Shown piece by piece: positions 40,503-52,905 of a stretch of DNA of 64,000 nt. The stretch comes from Bacteroidota bacterium. Lineage in GTDB: Bacteria > Bacteroidota > Bacteroidia > Chitinophagales > Chitinophagaceae. A program made the position numbers and the translations under genes. Location of the stretch: NCBI GenBank assembly GCA_016866355.1, contig VGMN01000004.1:87074-151073 (forward strand), given 5' to 3'. The stretch's first letter is position 1, and each line of letters begins with the position of its first letter. The notes beneath the pieces were generated by a model. It searched no databases. It was not told the origin of the DNA and saw nothing but the letters and a program-made list of their open reading frames with translations.

Positions 40503-40976
40503 TTATTGTTTTTGTGCTGGTATTTCTCCTGAAAAACTGAGGGTGTGACTTTTAGAGGGGTTGGTATTGGCTACTACATGGACTTGTTTTACAATGTATC
40601 CACTGCCACTTCCATTAAATTTAGCTTTGATGATTCCTTCTTCGCCTGGCAACAATGGTTTCTCTGGTTTTTCAGGAATGGTACAGCCACAAGAGGCTGT
40701 TACTCCTTCAATTATTAATGGCTTATTGCCGGTATTTTTAAAACGCCATTTGATTTCAATATCCTTCCCCGCGGTTAGCTTTCCAAGTGATTGGTCTGTG
40801 GTATCTAGCCAAGTAAGTTGAGTGAATTGTGTAGTGTCTTCTAGCGGCATTTTTTCTGTACTGGCATCCATAGACGGTACAGCTGCTGGTGCTTCTGCGT
40901 TGGTAGGCAACTCTCTACAACCAATAACGGCTATGGAGAAAAGTAGTGTTAATAATAGGATTTGTTTCATATGCAC
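40503..40976 (-). CDS. DUF1573 domain lipoprotein
   Basis: Lipobox-like SIAVIGC; WRFKNTGNKPLIIEGVTASCGCTIPEKPEKPLLPGEEGIIKAKF. Confidence 0.88.
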   Translation of the reverse strand: MHMKQILLLTLLFSIAVIGCRELPTNAEAPAAVPSMDASTEKMPLEDTTQFTQLTWLDTTDQSLGKLTAGKDIEIKWRFKNTGNKPLIIEGVTASCGCTIPEKPEKPLLPGEEGIIKAKFNGSGSGYIVKQVHVVANTNPSKSHTLSFSGEIPAQKQ

Positions 40977-40979
40977 TTG

Positions 40980-41918
40980 TTAGTTTACTTTTTTTATTTT
41001 CTGGAAATCAATTTTGTTAAGCTTCCCTTGCTCCTCTAACTCTTTTCGAATATTATCCAAAATCCCATTTACAAAATGTCCGCTTTGCGCCGTACTGTAT
41101 TCTTTTGCAAGATCGATGTATTCGTTGAGCGTTACTTTTGGAGGTATCGTTTCAAAGTAGAGAAATTCAGCCACACCCATTTTCATCATAATCATATCTA
41201 ATACTGCTATACGTTCTGGATCCCAGTTTTTTAACTTAGGAACAATTAGCGAATGGAGGTGCTCATCTTTTTCTACTACTGTTTGTAATAACTCGTGCGC
41301 AAATTTTTCTTTTTCCGGATCGATTAACGTGTCGAGCGAAAGCGAAGCCGGTTTCTGTAATAAAGTACCAATTAATTGAACAATTGATTCTCCATCATCG
41401 TCAAAATTTCCAAATAATTCACCAATATGAGAAAGAAAAATAGGGTTAGCAAGAAGCAATTCATTTAAAATGAATTCCATGATCTTTCTTTCTTCTTTTT
41501 TGTCCCTTTTAGGGGTCGAAATGTATTCCTTGTAAGTATTAGTTTCAAGCAGTTGTGTGTGAATTTTTCGAATTAGCTCCGGCTCAGTTTTGGAGTCAGG
41601 CTTTAACCGATTAATCTGTTTTTTAAAATCTTCTTTTTCAAGAATCTGCCAGAGCAATTCATTGCCAGCCAGTTTAATGTTGATATTTAAGTCAGCCTCA
41701 GTGGGTAGATGTTTAGAGGCTTTTTGGTGAGCGTAGGTTTCTGTATAACGTAATACCTGCGTTAAAAACCAAGTCAGGTAGGTGAAAAGGTCCCGGGTAT
41801 GCTCAAAATGTTGATCCAGCTGTGCCTTCAAACGAGTAGGGGTAGGTACTTCATCGATTGTAGATAATGTGTAAAGTACCTGCATCACTTTTACCCGAAT
41901 ATTTCTTCTACTGATCAT
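40980..41918 (-). CDS. nusB: Transcription antitermination factor NusB, long Bacteroidota form
   Basis: MISRRNIRVKVMQVLY at the N-terminus and VTLNEYIDLAKEYSTAQSGHFVNGILDNI at the C-terminus. Confidence 0.88.
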   Translation of the reverse strand: MISRRNIRVKVMQVLYTLSTIDEVPTPTRLKAQLDQHFEHTRDLFTYLTWFLTQVLRYTETYAHQKASKHLPTEADLNINIKLAGNELLWQILEKEDFKKQINRLKPDSKTEPELIRKIHTQLLETNTYKEYISTPKRDKKEERKIMEFILNELLLANPIFLSHIGELFGNFDDDGESIVQLIGTLLQKPASLSLDTLIDPEKEKFAHELLQTVVEKDEHLHSLIVPKLKNWDPERIAVLDMIMMKMGVAEFLYFETIPPKVTLNEYIDLAKEYSTAQSGHFVNGILDNIRKELEEQGKLNKIDFQKIKKVN

Positions 41919-42101
41919 GTTTCAATGAGCTATTAAGAATACAAATATAGCTTATAATCCCTTGCCTTGTAAGGGTAAAGAAGCACTGAAAAAATGGCAG
42001 AAGTGAGTTCTAAAAAGTTAATAATGAGCATTTTTGTCGTTATGTTTCTGACAAAAAATGTAAGTCTTTTGCCAAAAAATTAGCTGGCATATTATTTAAG
42101 G

Positions 42102-42109
42102 TAACTTTG
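42102..42109 (+). promoter_or_regulatory. Candidate Bacteroidota -7 box (TAACTTTG) upstream of groES
   Basis: Exact TAnnTTTG match 54 nt before the groES ATG; no well-spaced TTTG -33 box seen. Confidence 0.45.
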
Positions 42110-42162
42110 TCGCCCACCGTTGGGTGGACATTGAACCTTTAAAAACAAAATCAAAACAAGCT

Positions 42163-42444
42163 ATGGCCAAGAAAGTAAATGTAACTCCGCTTCACGATCG
42201 AGTGATTGTGAAAGCCGCTGCTGCCGAAGAGAAGACTGCCGGTGGTATCATCATTCCTGACACTGCAAAGGAAAAGCCGCAACGTGGTACTGTAATTGCA
42301 GCAGGTCCTGGCAAAAAAGATGAACCTGTAACGGTTAAGGCAGGAGACACTGTTCTCTATGGCAAATACGCCGGTACAGAAATCCAGATTGAGGGGGCAG
42401 ATTACCTCATTATGCGTGAATCCGATATTTTGGCAATTGTATAA
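42163..42444 (+). CDS. groES: Co-chaperonin GroES
   Basis: [45 protein letters not shown]-track start at 42124 is too far upstream. Confidence 0.95.
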   Translation: MAKKVNVTPLHDRVIVKAAAAEEKTAGGIIIPDTAKEKPQRGTVIAAGPGKKDEPVTVKAGDTVLYGKYAGTEIQIEGADYLIMRESDILAIV

Positions 42445-42486
42445 TGTTACCAATTCCACAACAATTTAAATTCAAACTAAAAGTAT

Positions 42487-44124
42487 ATGGCAAAGCAGAT
42501 TTTCTTTGATATTGAAGCAAGAAACAAGATGAAGCGTGGTGTGGATACACTCGCTAATGCAGTGAAGGTTACACTTGGACCCAAAGGACGGAACGTTGTA
42601 ATTGAAAAGAAGTTTGGCGCTCCTCAAGTAACAAAGGATGGTGTAACTGTTGCAAAAGAAATTGAATTAGAAGATCCCATTGAAAATATGGGTGCACAAA
42701 TGGTTAAAGAAGTAGCTTCCAAGACAGCTGATATTGCTGGCGATGGTACTACTACAGCAACTGTACTTGCCCAAGCCATCATCGGCGAGGGTCTTAAAAT
42801 GGTTGCAGCAGGTGCTAATCCAATGGATTTAAAAAGAGGTATTGACAAAGCGGTTAGTATGGTGGTTGAAAGTTTGAGAGATCAGAGTCAGACAGTTGGA
42901 AGTGATGCCAAAAAGATCCAGCAGGTTGCTACTATCTCTGCAAACAATGACGAAACTGTCGGTAAATTGATTGCAGAAGCTTTTGCGAAAGTGGGCAAGG
43001 AGGGTGTTATTACTGTGGAGGAAGCAAAAGGTACAGATACTACTGTTGATGTAGTTGAGGGTATGCAATTTGATCGTGGATACATTTCGCCCTATTTCGT
43101 TACCAACAGCGAAAAAATGGAGGCGGAACTTCAAAATCCTTACATCCTTATTTATGATAAGAAGATCAGCAGTATGAAGGATATCTTACATATCCTAGAG
43201 AAAGTGGCACAAGGCGGACGTCCACTACTAATCATTGCCGAAGATTTAGAAGGAGAAGCACTAGCTACACTTGTGGTGAATAAATTACGTGGTACACTTA
43301 AAGTAGCTGCGGTGAAAGCGCCAGGTTTTGGTGATCGTCGTAAAGAAATGTTACAAGACATTGCAATCCTGACAAAGGGTATTGTGGTGAGCGAGGAACA
43401 AGGTTTCAAATTAGAGAATGCTGATATCAGCTACCTAGGACAAGCGGCCTCTGTAACTATCGATAAAGACAATACTACCATTGTTGGTGGAAAGGGAAAG
43501 AAAGAGGACATCACGGCTCGTGTAAACCAAATCAAGGCACAAATCGAAACAACTACCTCTGATTATGACAAAGAAAAATTACAAGAGCGTTTAGCTAAGC
43601 TGAGTGGGGGAGTTGCTGTGCTGTATGTAGGTGCTGCTACCGAAGTGGAGATGAAAGAAAAGAAAGACCGCGTTGATGACGCCTTACATGCCACGCGCGC
43701 TGCAGTGGAAGAGGGTATAGTGCCAGGTGGTGGGGTTGCCTTTATCCGTGCAATCGAGAAACTGGAAGCTAAAGTAAAAGGCCAAATTGAAGATGAGCAA
43801 ACAGGTATGGCTATCGTACGTCGTGCGTTGGAAGAGCCTGTTCGTATTCTTACTGCCAATGCAGGAATTGACGGCTCAATTGTAGTGCAAAAAATTAAAG
43901 ACGGAAAAGGAGATTTTGGGTTCAATGCCCGCACAGAAGCTTATGAGAATATGTTTAAGGCAGGTGTAATTGATCCAACTAAAGTAAGCCGCGTTGCGTT
44001 GGAGAATGCTGCATCAATTGCCGCCATGCTCCTGACCACGGAGTGCGTTGTAGCTGATAAGCCAAAAAAGGAAGAGCCAAATTCGCATCCTGCTCCTGAT
44101 ATGGGGGGTATGGGAGGCTACTAA
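42487..44124 (+). CDS. groEL: Chaperonin GroEL
   Basis: [34 protein letters not shown]-terminal MGGMGGY. Confidence 0.97.
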   Translation: MAKQIFFDIEARNKMKRGVDTLANAVKVTLGPKGRNVVIEKKFGAPQVTKDGVTVAKEIELEDPIENMGAQMVKEVASKTADIAGDGTTTATVLAQAIIGEGLKMVAAGANPMDLKRGIDKAVSMVVESLRDQSQTVGSDAKKIQQVATISANNDETVGKLIAEAFAKVGKEGVITVEEAKGTDTTVDVVEGMQFDRGYISPYFVTNSEKMEAELQNPYILIYDKKISSMKDILHILEKVAQGGRPLLIIAEDLEGEALATLVVNKLRGTLKVAAVKAPGFGDRRKEMLQDIAILTKGIVVSEEQGFKLENADISYLGQAASVTIDKDNTTIVGGKGKKEDITARVNQIKAQIETTTSDYDKEKLQERLAKLSGGVAVLYVGAATEVEMKEKKDRVDDALHATRAAVEEGIVPGGGVAFIRAIEKLEAKVKGQIEDEQTGMAIVRRALEEPVRILTANAGIDGSIVVQKIKDGKGDFGFNARTEAYENMFKAGVIDPTKVSRVALENAASIAAMLLTTECVVADKPKKEEPNSHPAPDMGGMGGY

Positions 44125-44157
44125 ATCACGTCGTAACCATTCAAAATCAATCCAAAG

Positions 44158-44188
44158 TCCCGTTTCTAAACAAAACGGGATTTTTTTT
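44158..44188 (+). terminator. Intrinsic terminator after groEL
   Basis: tcccgttt-ctaaaca-aaacggga followed by eight T residues. Confidence 0.88.
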
Positions 44189-44293
44189 GCCCTTTTCAGT
44201 ACAAAAGCACTGTTAAAATCCTTACTTTTAATCAATGGGCTTAGGGTTGCATAACCTTGCCTTACAATAATTTGTTAAAACAAACCACCTCAC

Positions 44294-47200
44294 ATGCGCA
44301 ATTTTTACTCGAATTTGCTCATCCTTTTGTTCGCTGGTTTATTCAGCCTTCCTGCTTTTTCTCAGGAACAATACTGGACTTCACGTCCCAGTAAAGAAGG
44401 AATCGTAACACACAAAGCTGTTGCAAGACAATCTTTTCCTAAGGAATTCAAATTATTTGATTTGAATGTAGCGCCGTTGCGACAGCAACTGCTTTCTATT
44501 GTGGGAGATAATCCTCAACGAAGAACTGTTGTAATTACGGTGCCAAATGCTATTGGTAAATTAGAGCAGTTTGAAGTAGTGGAAGCTTCCAACTTTGAAC
44601 CTACGCTTCAACGTCAATTTCCTAACATTCGCGCATTTTCCGGAAAAGGTATTGAAGATCCTGCTGCCTTACTAAAAATCAGCTATTCTCCGGAGGGCAT
44701 TCAAACAACTGTCTTTCGTGCCGATGCAATCAATGAGTACGTGGAAAAGTATTCTCAAAACGGAAATACTTATGCCGTGTTTCAAACAATTCGTCGAAAA
44801 GGTGATTTGCCTTGGCTTTGCTCCACCCCTGATCAACAGTTGGCCCTAGGAGTAAATAATCAAGTATATTTGCAACGCATCGAGTCTAACGCAGGTCAAT
44901 TGAAGACTATGCGTTTAGCACAATCTGTTACTGCAGAATACTCTAATTATTTCGGTGCCTTTAGTGCTGCCCAAGTAAATCTGGTTCTAGCTGCCGTCAA
45001 CGCCACAATGACCCGCACTAATGGTTGCTATGAAAAAGACCTGGCAGTTCACTTGAACTTGGTGCCTAACACCACCAGTGTTTTTTATTATGATCCACTA
45101 ACCGATCCCTACTCACCGTCTTCTCAAATGAACCTATGGAATAACCAATTACAGTCAACTTTGACTGCAGTTATTGGTGAAGCTAATTATGATATCGGAC
45201 ACCTATTTGGTGCTACTGGTGGTGGCGGTAATGCTGGTTGTATTGGTTGTGTTTGTGTTGACGGGCAGAAAGGACGTGGTATTACCTCTCCTGCCGACGG
45301 CATCCCTCAGGGGGATAATTTTGACATAGATTATGTTGCGCATGAGATCGGACACCAATTGGGTGCCAATCATACTTTCTCTTTCGGTCTTGAACTTGGG
45401 GGCCTTCACAATAAAGAGGTTGGTTCTGGTATTACCATTATGGGTTATGCTGGAATTACCTCTTTTGATGTAGCACCCCATTCAATTGATATTTTTCATT
45501 TTCAATCCATCCAACAAGTACAGGATAATTTAGCTACTAAAACATGTCCAGTGACTACTTCCCTCGCAGGTACTAATGCTACCCCAGTTATTGCGGCATT
45601 GACTCCATATACTATTCCTATTTCTACTCCCTTTGAATTAACTGGATCTGCAACAGATGCTAATACTGGTGATGTTCTTACTTATTGCTGGGAGCAAAAT
45701 GATGCTGCGAACTCTACTGTAACAGGTGCCAATAGTGTGGCGTTCCCAACTAAGTTGGTAGGACCAAACTGGTTGACTTTCCCTGCCACTACCAGCCCTA
45801 CGCGTATTTTTCCTCGTTTGGCAACCATTCTAGCGGGTCTATCTGTAACGGGTCCATTGCCCGGTGGTGACGCAATCGCTAACACGGAGGCTTTGAGCAG
45901 TGTGGATAGAATTCTTAATTTCCGCTTAACTGTTCGTGATAATGCTCCTTATAGCTCCACTGCTCCTATACGCGTTGGTCAAACAGCTTACTCAGATGTT
46001 GCTATTACTGTTTCCTCAGCGGTAGGTCCATTTTTGATCACTTCACGTAACACGGCTGCAACATTGACTGCCGGTACTACTGAAACACTTACTTGGTCGG
46101 TAAATGGTACAACTGGTGCTCCAACTAACACAGCCAACGTAGATATATATATCTCAACCAATGGTGGCACAACATTTACGCTCTTAATTCCTAACACAAC
46201 TAACGATGGAACGGAGAGTTTCACTGTACCCAACACACCCTCTACAACTGTTCGTTTCAAAGTAAAAGCCACTAATAACGTTTACTTTGATATCAATAAT
46301 GCAAACCTGACAATCATTCCTCCTCCGTTTGGTTTCACATTTAATACAACTGTTCCTGCAACTGCTGCTTGCCCTGCACCTGCAACAATGGGCATTACAT
46401 TAGGAACTGCCTCAAATGGTGGTTTTACGGGTAATGTAACATTAAGCGCTTCAGGAAACCCTGCTGGAACAACTGTAAGTTTCTCTCCTGGAACCATTGC
46501 AGTAGGCGAAAGCACTACAGTTACATTATCTGGTGCTAATACACTGAATGCAGGCACTTACACTATTGTTGTTACCGGGGTAACAACTGGGGCGCCTAAC
46601 CAGACTGCCAACTTATCCTTTACAGTAAATGCTGGAAATGGTCCTGCGATCACTACTCAACCTGCTAACCAATCAGCGTGTTTGGGTAATAATGCTAGCT
46701 TTACTATTGCTTCAACTGGAACTTATCAGTGGCAAGTCAATACAGGTTCCGGCTTTGCCAATATTTCTGGTGCTACAGCAGCTACCTACACAGTATCTGG
46801 TGTGACAGCTTCTATGTCTGGTAATACTTATCGTTGCATAGTGGCTGGACAATGCGGAAATGCCACTTCCTCTTCAGCAACGCTTACTGTGAATACATTA
46901 CCATCAGTGGTAACGCAGCCAACCAGTTTGGCACAGTGTACGGGAACTGCAGCCTCATTCTCTGTAGGTGCAGCAGGAACTGCCTTAACCTATCAATGGC
47001 AAGTAAGCACGGATGGTGGATTAACTTACTCAAATATTCTAGGAGAGACCGGAGTAACATACACTATTGCATCTACTGTTCTTTCGCAAAATAATAATCG
47101 CTACCGTTGTGTAGTATCTGGTACTTGTAGTCCTTCAGCAACTTCTGACGCAGCTACATTGACATTGAGTGCTGCTCCAACTATCACTGCGCAACCTTCA

Positions 47201-47971
47201 CCAACTGCTGTAATTTGTGAGCGTGCGTCAACTAGTTTTGTTGTAGCCGCCACAACGCCAGTGGGAACTTTAACCTACCAATGGCAAGCAAGTGCTAATG
47301 GTGGTGCAACTTGGGCTCCAGTAAACGGTGCTACCTCTGGAACATTTAATCAATCAAATGTTCCCGCTTCTCAAAACGGTTACATTTTCCGTTGTGCTGT
47401 AACTACAAGTTGTGGAACTATATTCTCAACCAATGTTGCCTTAACGGTTAATACGTACCCAGTAATTTCCTTTAGCACAGTGGAGGAGCTTTGTCTCTCT
47501 GATCGTCCTGTAGCGTTGACGGCTACTCCTGCTGGAGGTGCCTTTAGTGGAACAGGTGTTGCTGTTAGTGCATTTAACCCGCGTACAGCAGGTTTGGGTG
47601 TCAAAACAGTTACGTATACTGCCTCTAACGCAGGTTGTCAATCTACCTTGTCCCGTTCAATCATTGTTGAGCAATGTGCTGAGCGTCAGATTCCGTTGCC
47701 TAATTCTGCCTCTTTGACATTATACCCGAATCCAAATACTGGTAAGTTTGGTATTCGCATCAATACTGATCTCTATAATCGTTTCTCGATAAAGGTTTAC
47801 AACAATCTGGGTCAATTGGTTAGAAAACAAGAAATCTCCAATGTATTTTATGGGCAGGTTGTAAATTTGGATATGTCCTCACTTCCAGCTGGAACCTTCC
47901 ATTTACTTTTTGTAAATGATGAGGTAGCTCCTGCTGTAAGTAGAACTATCAGTATGGTTATTTACAAGTAA
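44294..47971 (+). CDS. Secreted reprolysin-like metalloprotease with Ig-like repeats and a C-terminal type IX secretion sorting domain
   Basis: Signal peptide; zinc motif HEIGHQLGANHTF; three TYQWQ...RC Ig-like modules; C-terminal LTLYPNPNTGKFGIRI...SLPAGTFHLLFV. Confidence 0.9.
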   Translation: MRNFYSNLLILLFAGLFSLPAFSQEQYWTSRPSKEGIVTHKAVARQSFPKEFKLFDLNVAPLRQQLLSIVGDNPQRRTVVITVPNAIGKLEQFEVVEASNFEPTLQRQFPNIRAFSGKGIEDPAALLKISYSPEGIQTTVFRADAINEYVEKYSQNGNTYAVFQTIRRKGDLPWLCSTPDQQLALGVNNQVYLQRIESNAGQLKTMRLAQSVTAEYSNYFGAFSAAQVNLVLAAVNATMTRTNGCYEKDLAVHLNLVPNTTSVFYYDPLTDPYSPSSQMNLWNNQLQSTLTAVIGEANYDIGHLFGATGGGGNAGCIGCVCVDGQKGRGITSPADGIPQGDNFDIDYVAHEIGHQLGANHTFSFGLELGGLHNKEVGSGITIMGYAGITSFDVAPHSIDIFHFQSIQQVQDNLATKTCPVTTSLAGTNATPVIAALTPYTIPISTPFELTGSATDANTGDVLTYCWEQNDAANSTVTGANSVAFPTKLVGPNWLTFPATTSPTRIFPRLATILAGLSVTGPLPGGDAIANTEALSSVDRILNFRLTVRDNAPYSSTAPIRVGQTAYSDVAITVSSAVGPFLITSRNTAATLTAGTTETLTWSVNGTTGAPTNTANVDIYISTNGGTTFTLLIPNTTNDGTESFTVPNTPSTTVRFKVKATNNVYFDINNANLTIIPPPFGFTFNTTVPATAACPAPATMGITLGTASNGGFTGNVTLSASGNPAGTTVSFSPGTIAVGESTTVTLSGANTLNAGTYTIVVTGVTTGAPNQTANLSFTVNAGNGPAITTQPANQSACLGNNASFTIASTGTYQWQVNTGSGFANISGATAATYTVSGVTASMSGNTYRCIVAGQCGNATSSSATLTVNTLPSVVTQPTSLAQCTGTAASFSVGAAGTALTYQWQVSTDGGLTYSNILGETGVTYTIASTVLSQNNNRYRCVVSGTCSPSATSDAATLTLSAAPTITAQPSPTAVICERASTSFVVAATTPVGTLTYQWQASANGGATWAPVNGATSGTFNQSNVPASQNGYIFRCAVTTSCGTIFSTNVALTVNTYPVISFSTVEELCLSDRPVALTATPAGGAFSGTGVAVSAFNPRTAGLGVKTVTYTASNAGCQSTLSRSIIVEQCAERQIPLPNSASLTLYPNPNTGKFGIRINTDLYNRFSIKVYNNLGQLVRKQEISNVFYGQVVNLDMSSLPAGTFHLLFVNDEVAPAVSRTISMVIYK

Positions 47972-47990
47972 AGAATAACTTTAACTTTCA

Positions 47991-48024
47991 AATCCCGTTC
48001 GGTTCTCCGGACGGGATTTTTTTT
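47991..48024 (+). terminator. Intrinsic terminator after the metalloprotease gene
   Basis: aatcccgttcgg-ttct-ccggacgggatt (12-bp stem with one G-T pair) followed by a T run. Confidence 0.9.
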
Positions 48025-48053
48025 GGTACCTTTGCCGCCGCAATGAATTGTAA

Positions 48054-49679
<1,626 letters not shown>

Positions 49680-49756
49680 ATCACAGGGGCGGATTGCTGA
49701 GCATAAGTTCAACATCTACTTTCGAGCAACTGTTTTAAACACACAGTCCCTGTACA

Positions 49757-51001
49757 ATGAAAGAAACTTTACAATTGAATTTGTCGGATCCGGCTAAGCT
49801 GGAAAGTCTGTATCGCGCTGATAAAGCTGGTTTTAAAAAAGCCTTTTTTGAATTATTTCCTATCAAACCGGTTGATCCCGTTGCCCTATGTTGGTTTGAG
49901 CGATTACAAGAAGAGTCAGCTTCAATTTCTTGGGGCAAGGGCGCAGACATCTTTGTGATTTTAGTTGCTACGGTCATAGCTACTTGTATTGCAAAACTTC
50001 CAGATTTTCTATCGTTAAAAGCGGAGGAGTATTTTCCCAGAAATATCAGTTTTATTGTTTTACCGGTATTGGCTGGATATTTTATATGGTTGCACCGGAT
50101 TAAAAGGCAAACCGTGTTTATTGTATTATTTCTTTTTGCTGTTAGTGCGATCTACATCAATTGGTTGCCTGGTAATTTTGACAACGATACATTGATACTA
50201 AGCTGTATACATCTCCCTTTAGTTGGATGGTCATTGCTGGGTCTTGTTTACAATAAAGGGCAATTAAAAGAATGGGAAGGTCGACCTGCATTTTTACGTT
50301 TCAATGGAGACCTGCTGGTCATGGGCTCATTAATTGTAAGTGGGGTCATGGTGCTATCTGGAATTACGATGGGACTATTTAGTTTGATAGGACTTTTAAT
50401 AGAGGATTTTTATACGCAATGGGTATTAATTGCGGAGCTATCCGCCTCTCCGCTGATTGCCACTTATGTTATTAGGTATAATCCTCAACTCGTAAATAAA
50501 GTTTCTCCAGTCATTGCCAGAATATTTAGCCCTTTAGTATTGGTGACATTAGTAGCTTACTTGGTAGGAATTGTGATTGCTGGCAAAGATCCCTATACAG
50601 ATCGTGATTTTCTCATGTTGTTCAATGCGCTATTAATTGGAGTACTCGCTATTATATTTTTCTCAGTGGTTGAAATGAAACGTACTGCAGAAAATAAATT
50701 GGCTCATTGGATTATTTTTCTTTTAGCCCTAGTCACCATAGTAGTAAATGGAGTTGCATTGTCTGCTATCATTTATCGTATTGGATCCTGGGGCTTTACT
50801 CCAAACCGATTGGCGGTATTGGGTGGAAATTTATTATTCTTCATTAATTTGATATTGCTGGCTCGTCAACTTTACAGACAGCTTCGTGGTCAGGTTACCA
50901 CTAGTTCAGTGGAGGAGGTAATTGCTAAATATTTGCCCCTGTATTTTGTTTGGGCCGTCTTGGTCACTTTTTTGTTCCCGCTTATCTTTAGGTTTCAGTG
51001 A
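49757..51001 (+). CDS. DUF4153-like multi-TM membrane protein
   Basis: 414 aa polytopic protein; pattern DRDFLMLFNALLIGVLAIIFFSVVEMK, NRLAVLGGNLLFFINLILLARQL resembles DUF4153 proteins. Confidence 0.65.
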   Translation: MKETLQLNLSDPAKLESLYRADKAGFKKAFFELFPIKPVDPVALCWFERLQEESASISWGKGADIFVILVATVIATCIAKLPDFLSLKAEEYFPRNISFIVLPVLAGYFIWLHRIKRQTVFIVLFLFAVSAIYINWLPGNFDNDTLILSCIHLPLVGWSLLGLVYNKGQLKEWEGRPAFLRFNGDLLVMGSLIVSGVMVLSGITMGLFSLIGLLIEDFYTQWVLIAELSASPLIATYVIRYNPQLVNKVSPVIARIFSPLVLVTLVAYLVGIVIAGKDPYTDRDFLMLFNALLIGVLAIIFFSVVEMKRTAENKLAHWIIFLLALVTIVVNGVALSAIIYRIGSWGFTPNRLAVLGGNLLFFINLILLARQLYRQLRGQVTTSSVEEVIAKYLPLYFVWAVLVTFLFPLIFRFQ

Positions 51002-51010
51002 TAAACTACC

Positions 51011-52435
51011 ATGCAAGAAGAAAATAAAAAAGGGCAGCTTTCTGGAAAGGCTGCCCTTTCTCTTATTGTAGGATCAATTATTGGGGCGGGTCTTTTTATG
51101 AAACCCGCTTCTATGGCAGCGCAATTAGGGTCTCCGCTTGCGATGACAATCACATGGTTGGTGGCAGGTTTTTTTACTTTGTGTGGGGCACTTGTTATTG
51201 CTGAATTGGGTGTGAGAATACCTACCACCGGTGGTTTATTTGTACACTTTACGCAATGCTATGGTCCAAAAACTGGTTTCTTATATGGTTGGTCAGCTTT
51301 TTCGGTAATTAATACGGCATCAGTTGCTGCGGTTGCTTTTATTTGTGCCACATACCTAAATGCTCTATTGGGATTGCCAGAATTTTTAGATCAAGGTTGG
51401 AGTTCGTTCTCTATTTCTATCTATCCCTTGGGTCACTTGTTTCCTTTTCGTGATTTCACTGTGAAATTAATTGCTATTATTTTGGTGTTGTTGGTTACTT
51501 GGATTAATACAAAAAGTTTACAAGCGGGAGGTGGTTTTCAAATTTTTTCTACTGGTTTAAATATTTTTATTTTATTACTTCTGTCTATTTTACTTTTCTC
51601 TTCTTCAAAAGGTGCTATTGCAAATTTTTATATACCTGGATTGGATGCCACTTGGAATCGTGGATTAGCTGTTTGGATCCCAGCCTTGACAGGAGCATTT
51701 TTTGCGTTAGATGGTTGGATTAATATTATTTCTATGGCTGGGGAAGTGCAATCGCCGGCACGTAATATCCCTCGGGCATTAGTGATAGGGGTGGGCATCT
51801 GTTTTTTTCTGTATTTTTTATTAAATCAAGCGTATCTTTTTGTGCTTCCCGTTGATCAAATGGCCGCTACTAAAGTAGTTGCAGTTGAAGCATTGAGTCA
51901 GGCTTGGGGTCCAATGGCAGGAGTTATAATTGCTTGTTTGATTGTTTGTTGTACGCTTGGATGTTTAAATGGTAATGTGATGGCTTCTGCTCGCGTGACA
52001 TATGCAATGGGAAGGGACCGTGTATTCCCAAAGTGGGTTGGTGCGCTTGATCAAAGGAGGCAACTTCCGGTAGCAGCCCTTCGATTGCATGGTTGCTGGA
52101 TTACCCTTCTTATTTTATCCGGTTCTTTTGATCTGCTTGCTGATATGTATGTGTTTGTTACTTGGATTGCATATGGTTTGGCTGCTGTTGCTGTACTACG
52201 GCTTTCTTCTAAAAAGCAAAAAGATCAACCTGCTTACCGAGCATGGGGACAGCCTTTTACGATAATATTATTTATTGTTTTTTGCTTTTTCTATTTGATA
52301 GCTACGCTTTACACGGATATTATTTCTTTTCTTGCGGGCAAGCAACCAATTATTCACGCCGGTGTAGGCCTTTTTCTTGTTCTTGCAGGGCTACCTTTGT
52401 ACTATCACTGGCAAAAGAAATCGCCTTTGCAATAA
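51011..52435 (+). CDS. APC-superfamily amino acid permease
   Basis: ALSLIVGSIIGAGLFMKPASMAAQLGSP, FFALDGWINIISMAGEVQSPARNIPRALVIGV. Confidence 0.9.
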   Translation: MQEENKKGQLSGKAALSLIVGSIIGAGLFMKPASMAAQLGSPLAMTITWLVAGFFTLCGALVIAELGVRIPTTGGLFVHFTQCYGPKTGFLYGWSAFSVINTASVAAVAFICATYLNALLGLPEFLDQGWSSFSISIYPLGHLFPFRDFTVKLIAIILVLLVTWINTKSLQAGGGFQIFSTGLNIFILLLLSILLFSSSKGAIANFYIPGLDATWNRGLAVWIPALTGAFFALDGWINIISMAGEVQSPARNIPRALVIGVGICFFLYFLLNQAYLFVLPVDQMAATKVVAVEALSQAWGPMAGVIIACLIVCCTLGCLNGNVMASARVTYAMGRDRVFPKWVGALDQRRQLPVAALRLHGCWITLLILSGSFDLLADMYVFVTWIAYGLAAVAVLRLSSKKQKDQPAYRAWGQPFTIILFIVFCFFYLIATLYTDIISFLAGKQPIIHAGVGLFLVLAGLPLYYHWQKKSPLQ

Positions 52436-52446
52436 ATTGATTAATC

Positions 52447-52848
52447 ATGAAACTAAGGTATTATCAGGTTTTCTCATTTTTGTCTGGATTAGTGCTGGCT
52501 ATTGCTTGTTGGCTGCCTTGGATAGAAATTTCTTCTCCCTCCCTTACGCTTACGGGAATGAATACGGATGGTACTAGCTTTGGCAAGCCTGCTTTTTTTC
52601 ATTTGATTTTTCTCTCACTTTACTTACTTTTTGTTTTGATTCCACTGGATTGGGCTAAGCGTTTTAATCTGCTCATTGCAGCCCTCAATTTGTCCTGGAT
52701 GATTCGTAATTTCTTTTTGATGGCCCTTTGCAGAGGTGGAGAGTGTCCGGCCCGACAATTGGGGCTTTATTTAGTGGCCATAGCCAGTGTGGGAATGTTG
52801 CTTGTTAGTTTTTTCCCCCCTTCTAAACCCAGCAAGGCTCACTACTAG
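52447..52848 (+). CDS. Hypothetical membrane protein with about four TM segments
   Basis: Intact hydrophobic ORF 11 nt downstream of the permease. Confidence 0.6.
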   Translation: MKLRYYQVFSFLSGLVLAIACWLPWIEISSPSLTLTGMNTDGTSFGKPAFFHLIFLSLYLLFVLIPLDWAKRFNLLIAALNLSWMIRNFFLMALCRGGECPARQLGLYLVAIASVGMLLVSFFPPSKPSKAHY

Positions 52849-52905
52849 CAGGATCGCTTATTACCAGTATTGATTTTTCAATATTGATTCGAGTATACTT
52901 AGGAA

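Noticed and set aside
42110-42135. Possible CIRCE-like element near groES (ccaccgttgggtgg)
   Set aside because: Only a 5-bp stem; it does not match the CIRCE consensus TTAGCACTC-N9-GAGTGCTAA.
42624-43934. Several minus-strand ORFs inside groEL (up to 123 aa)
   Set aside because: Antisense shadow ORFs in a highly conserved gene; no recognisable domains or start signals.
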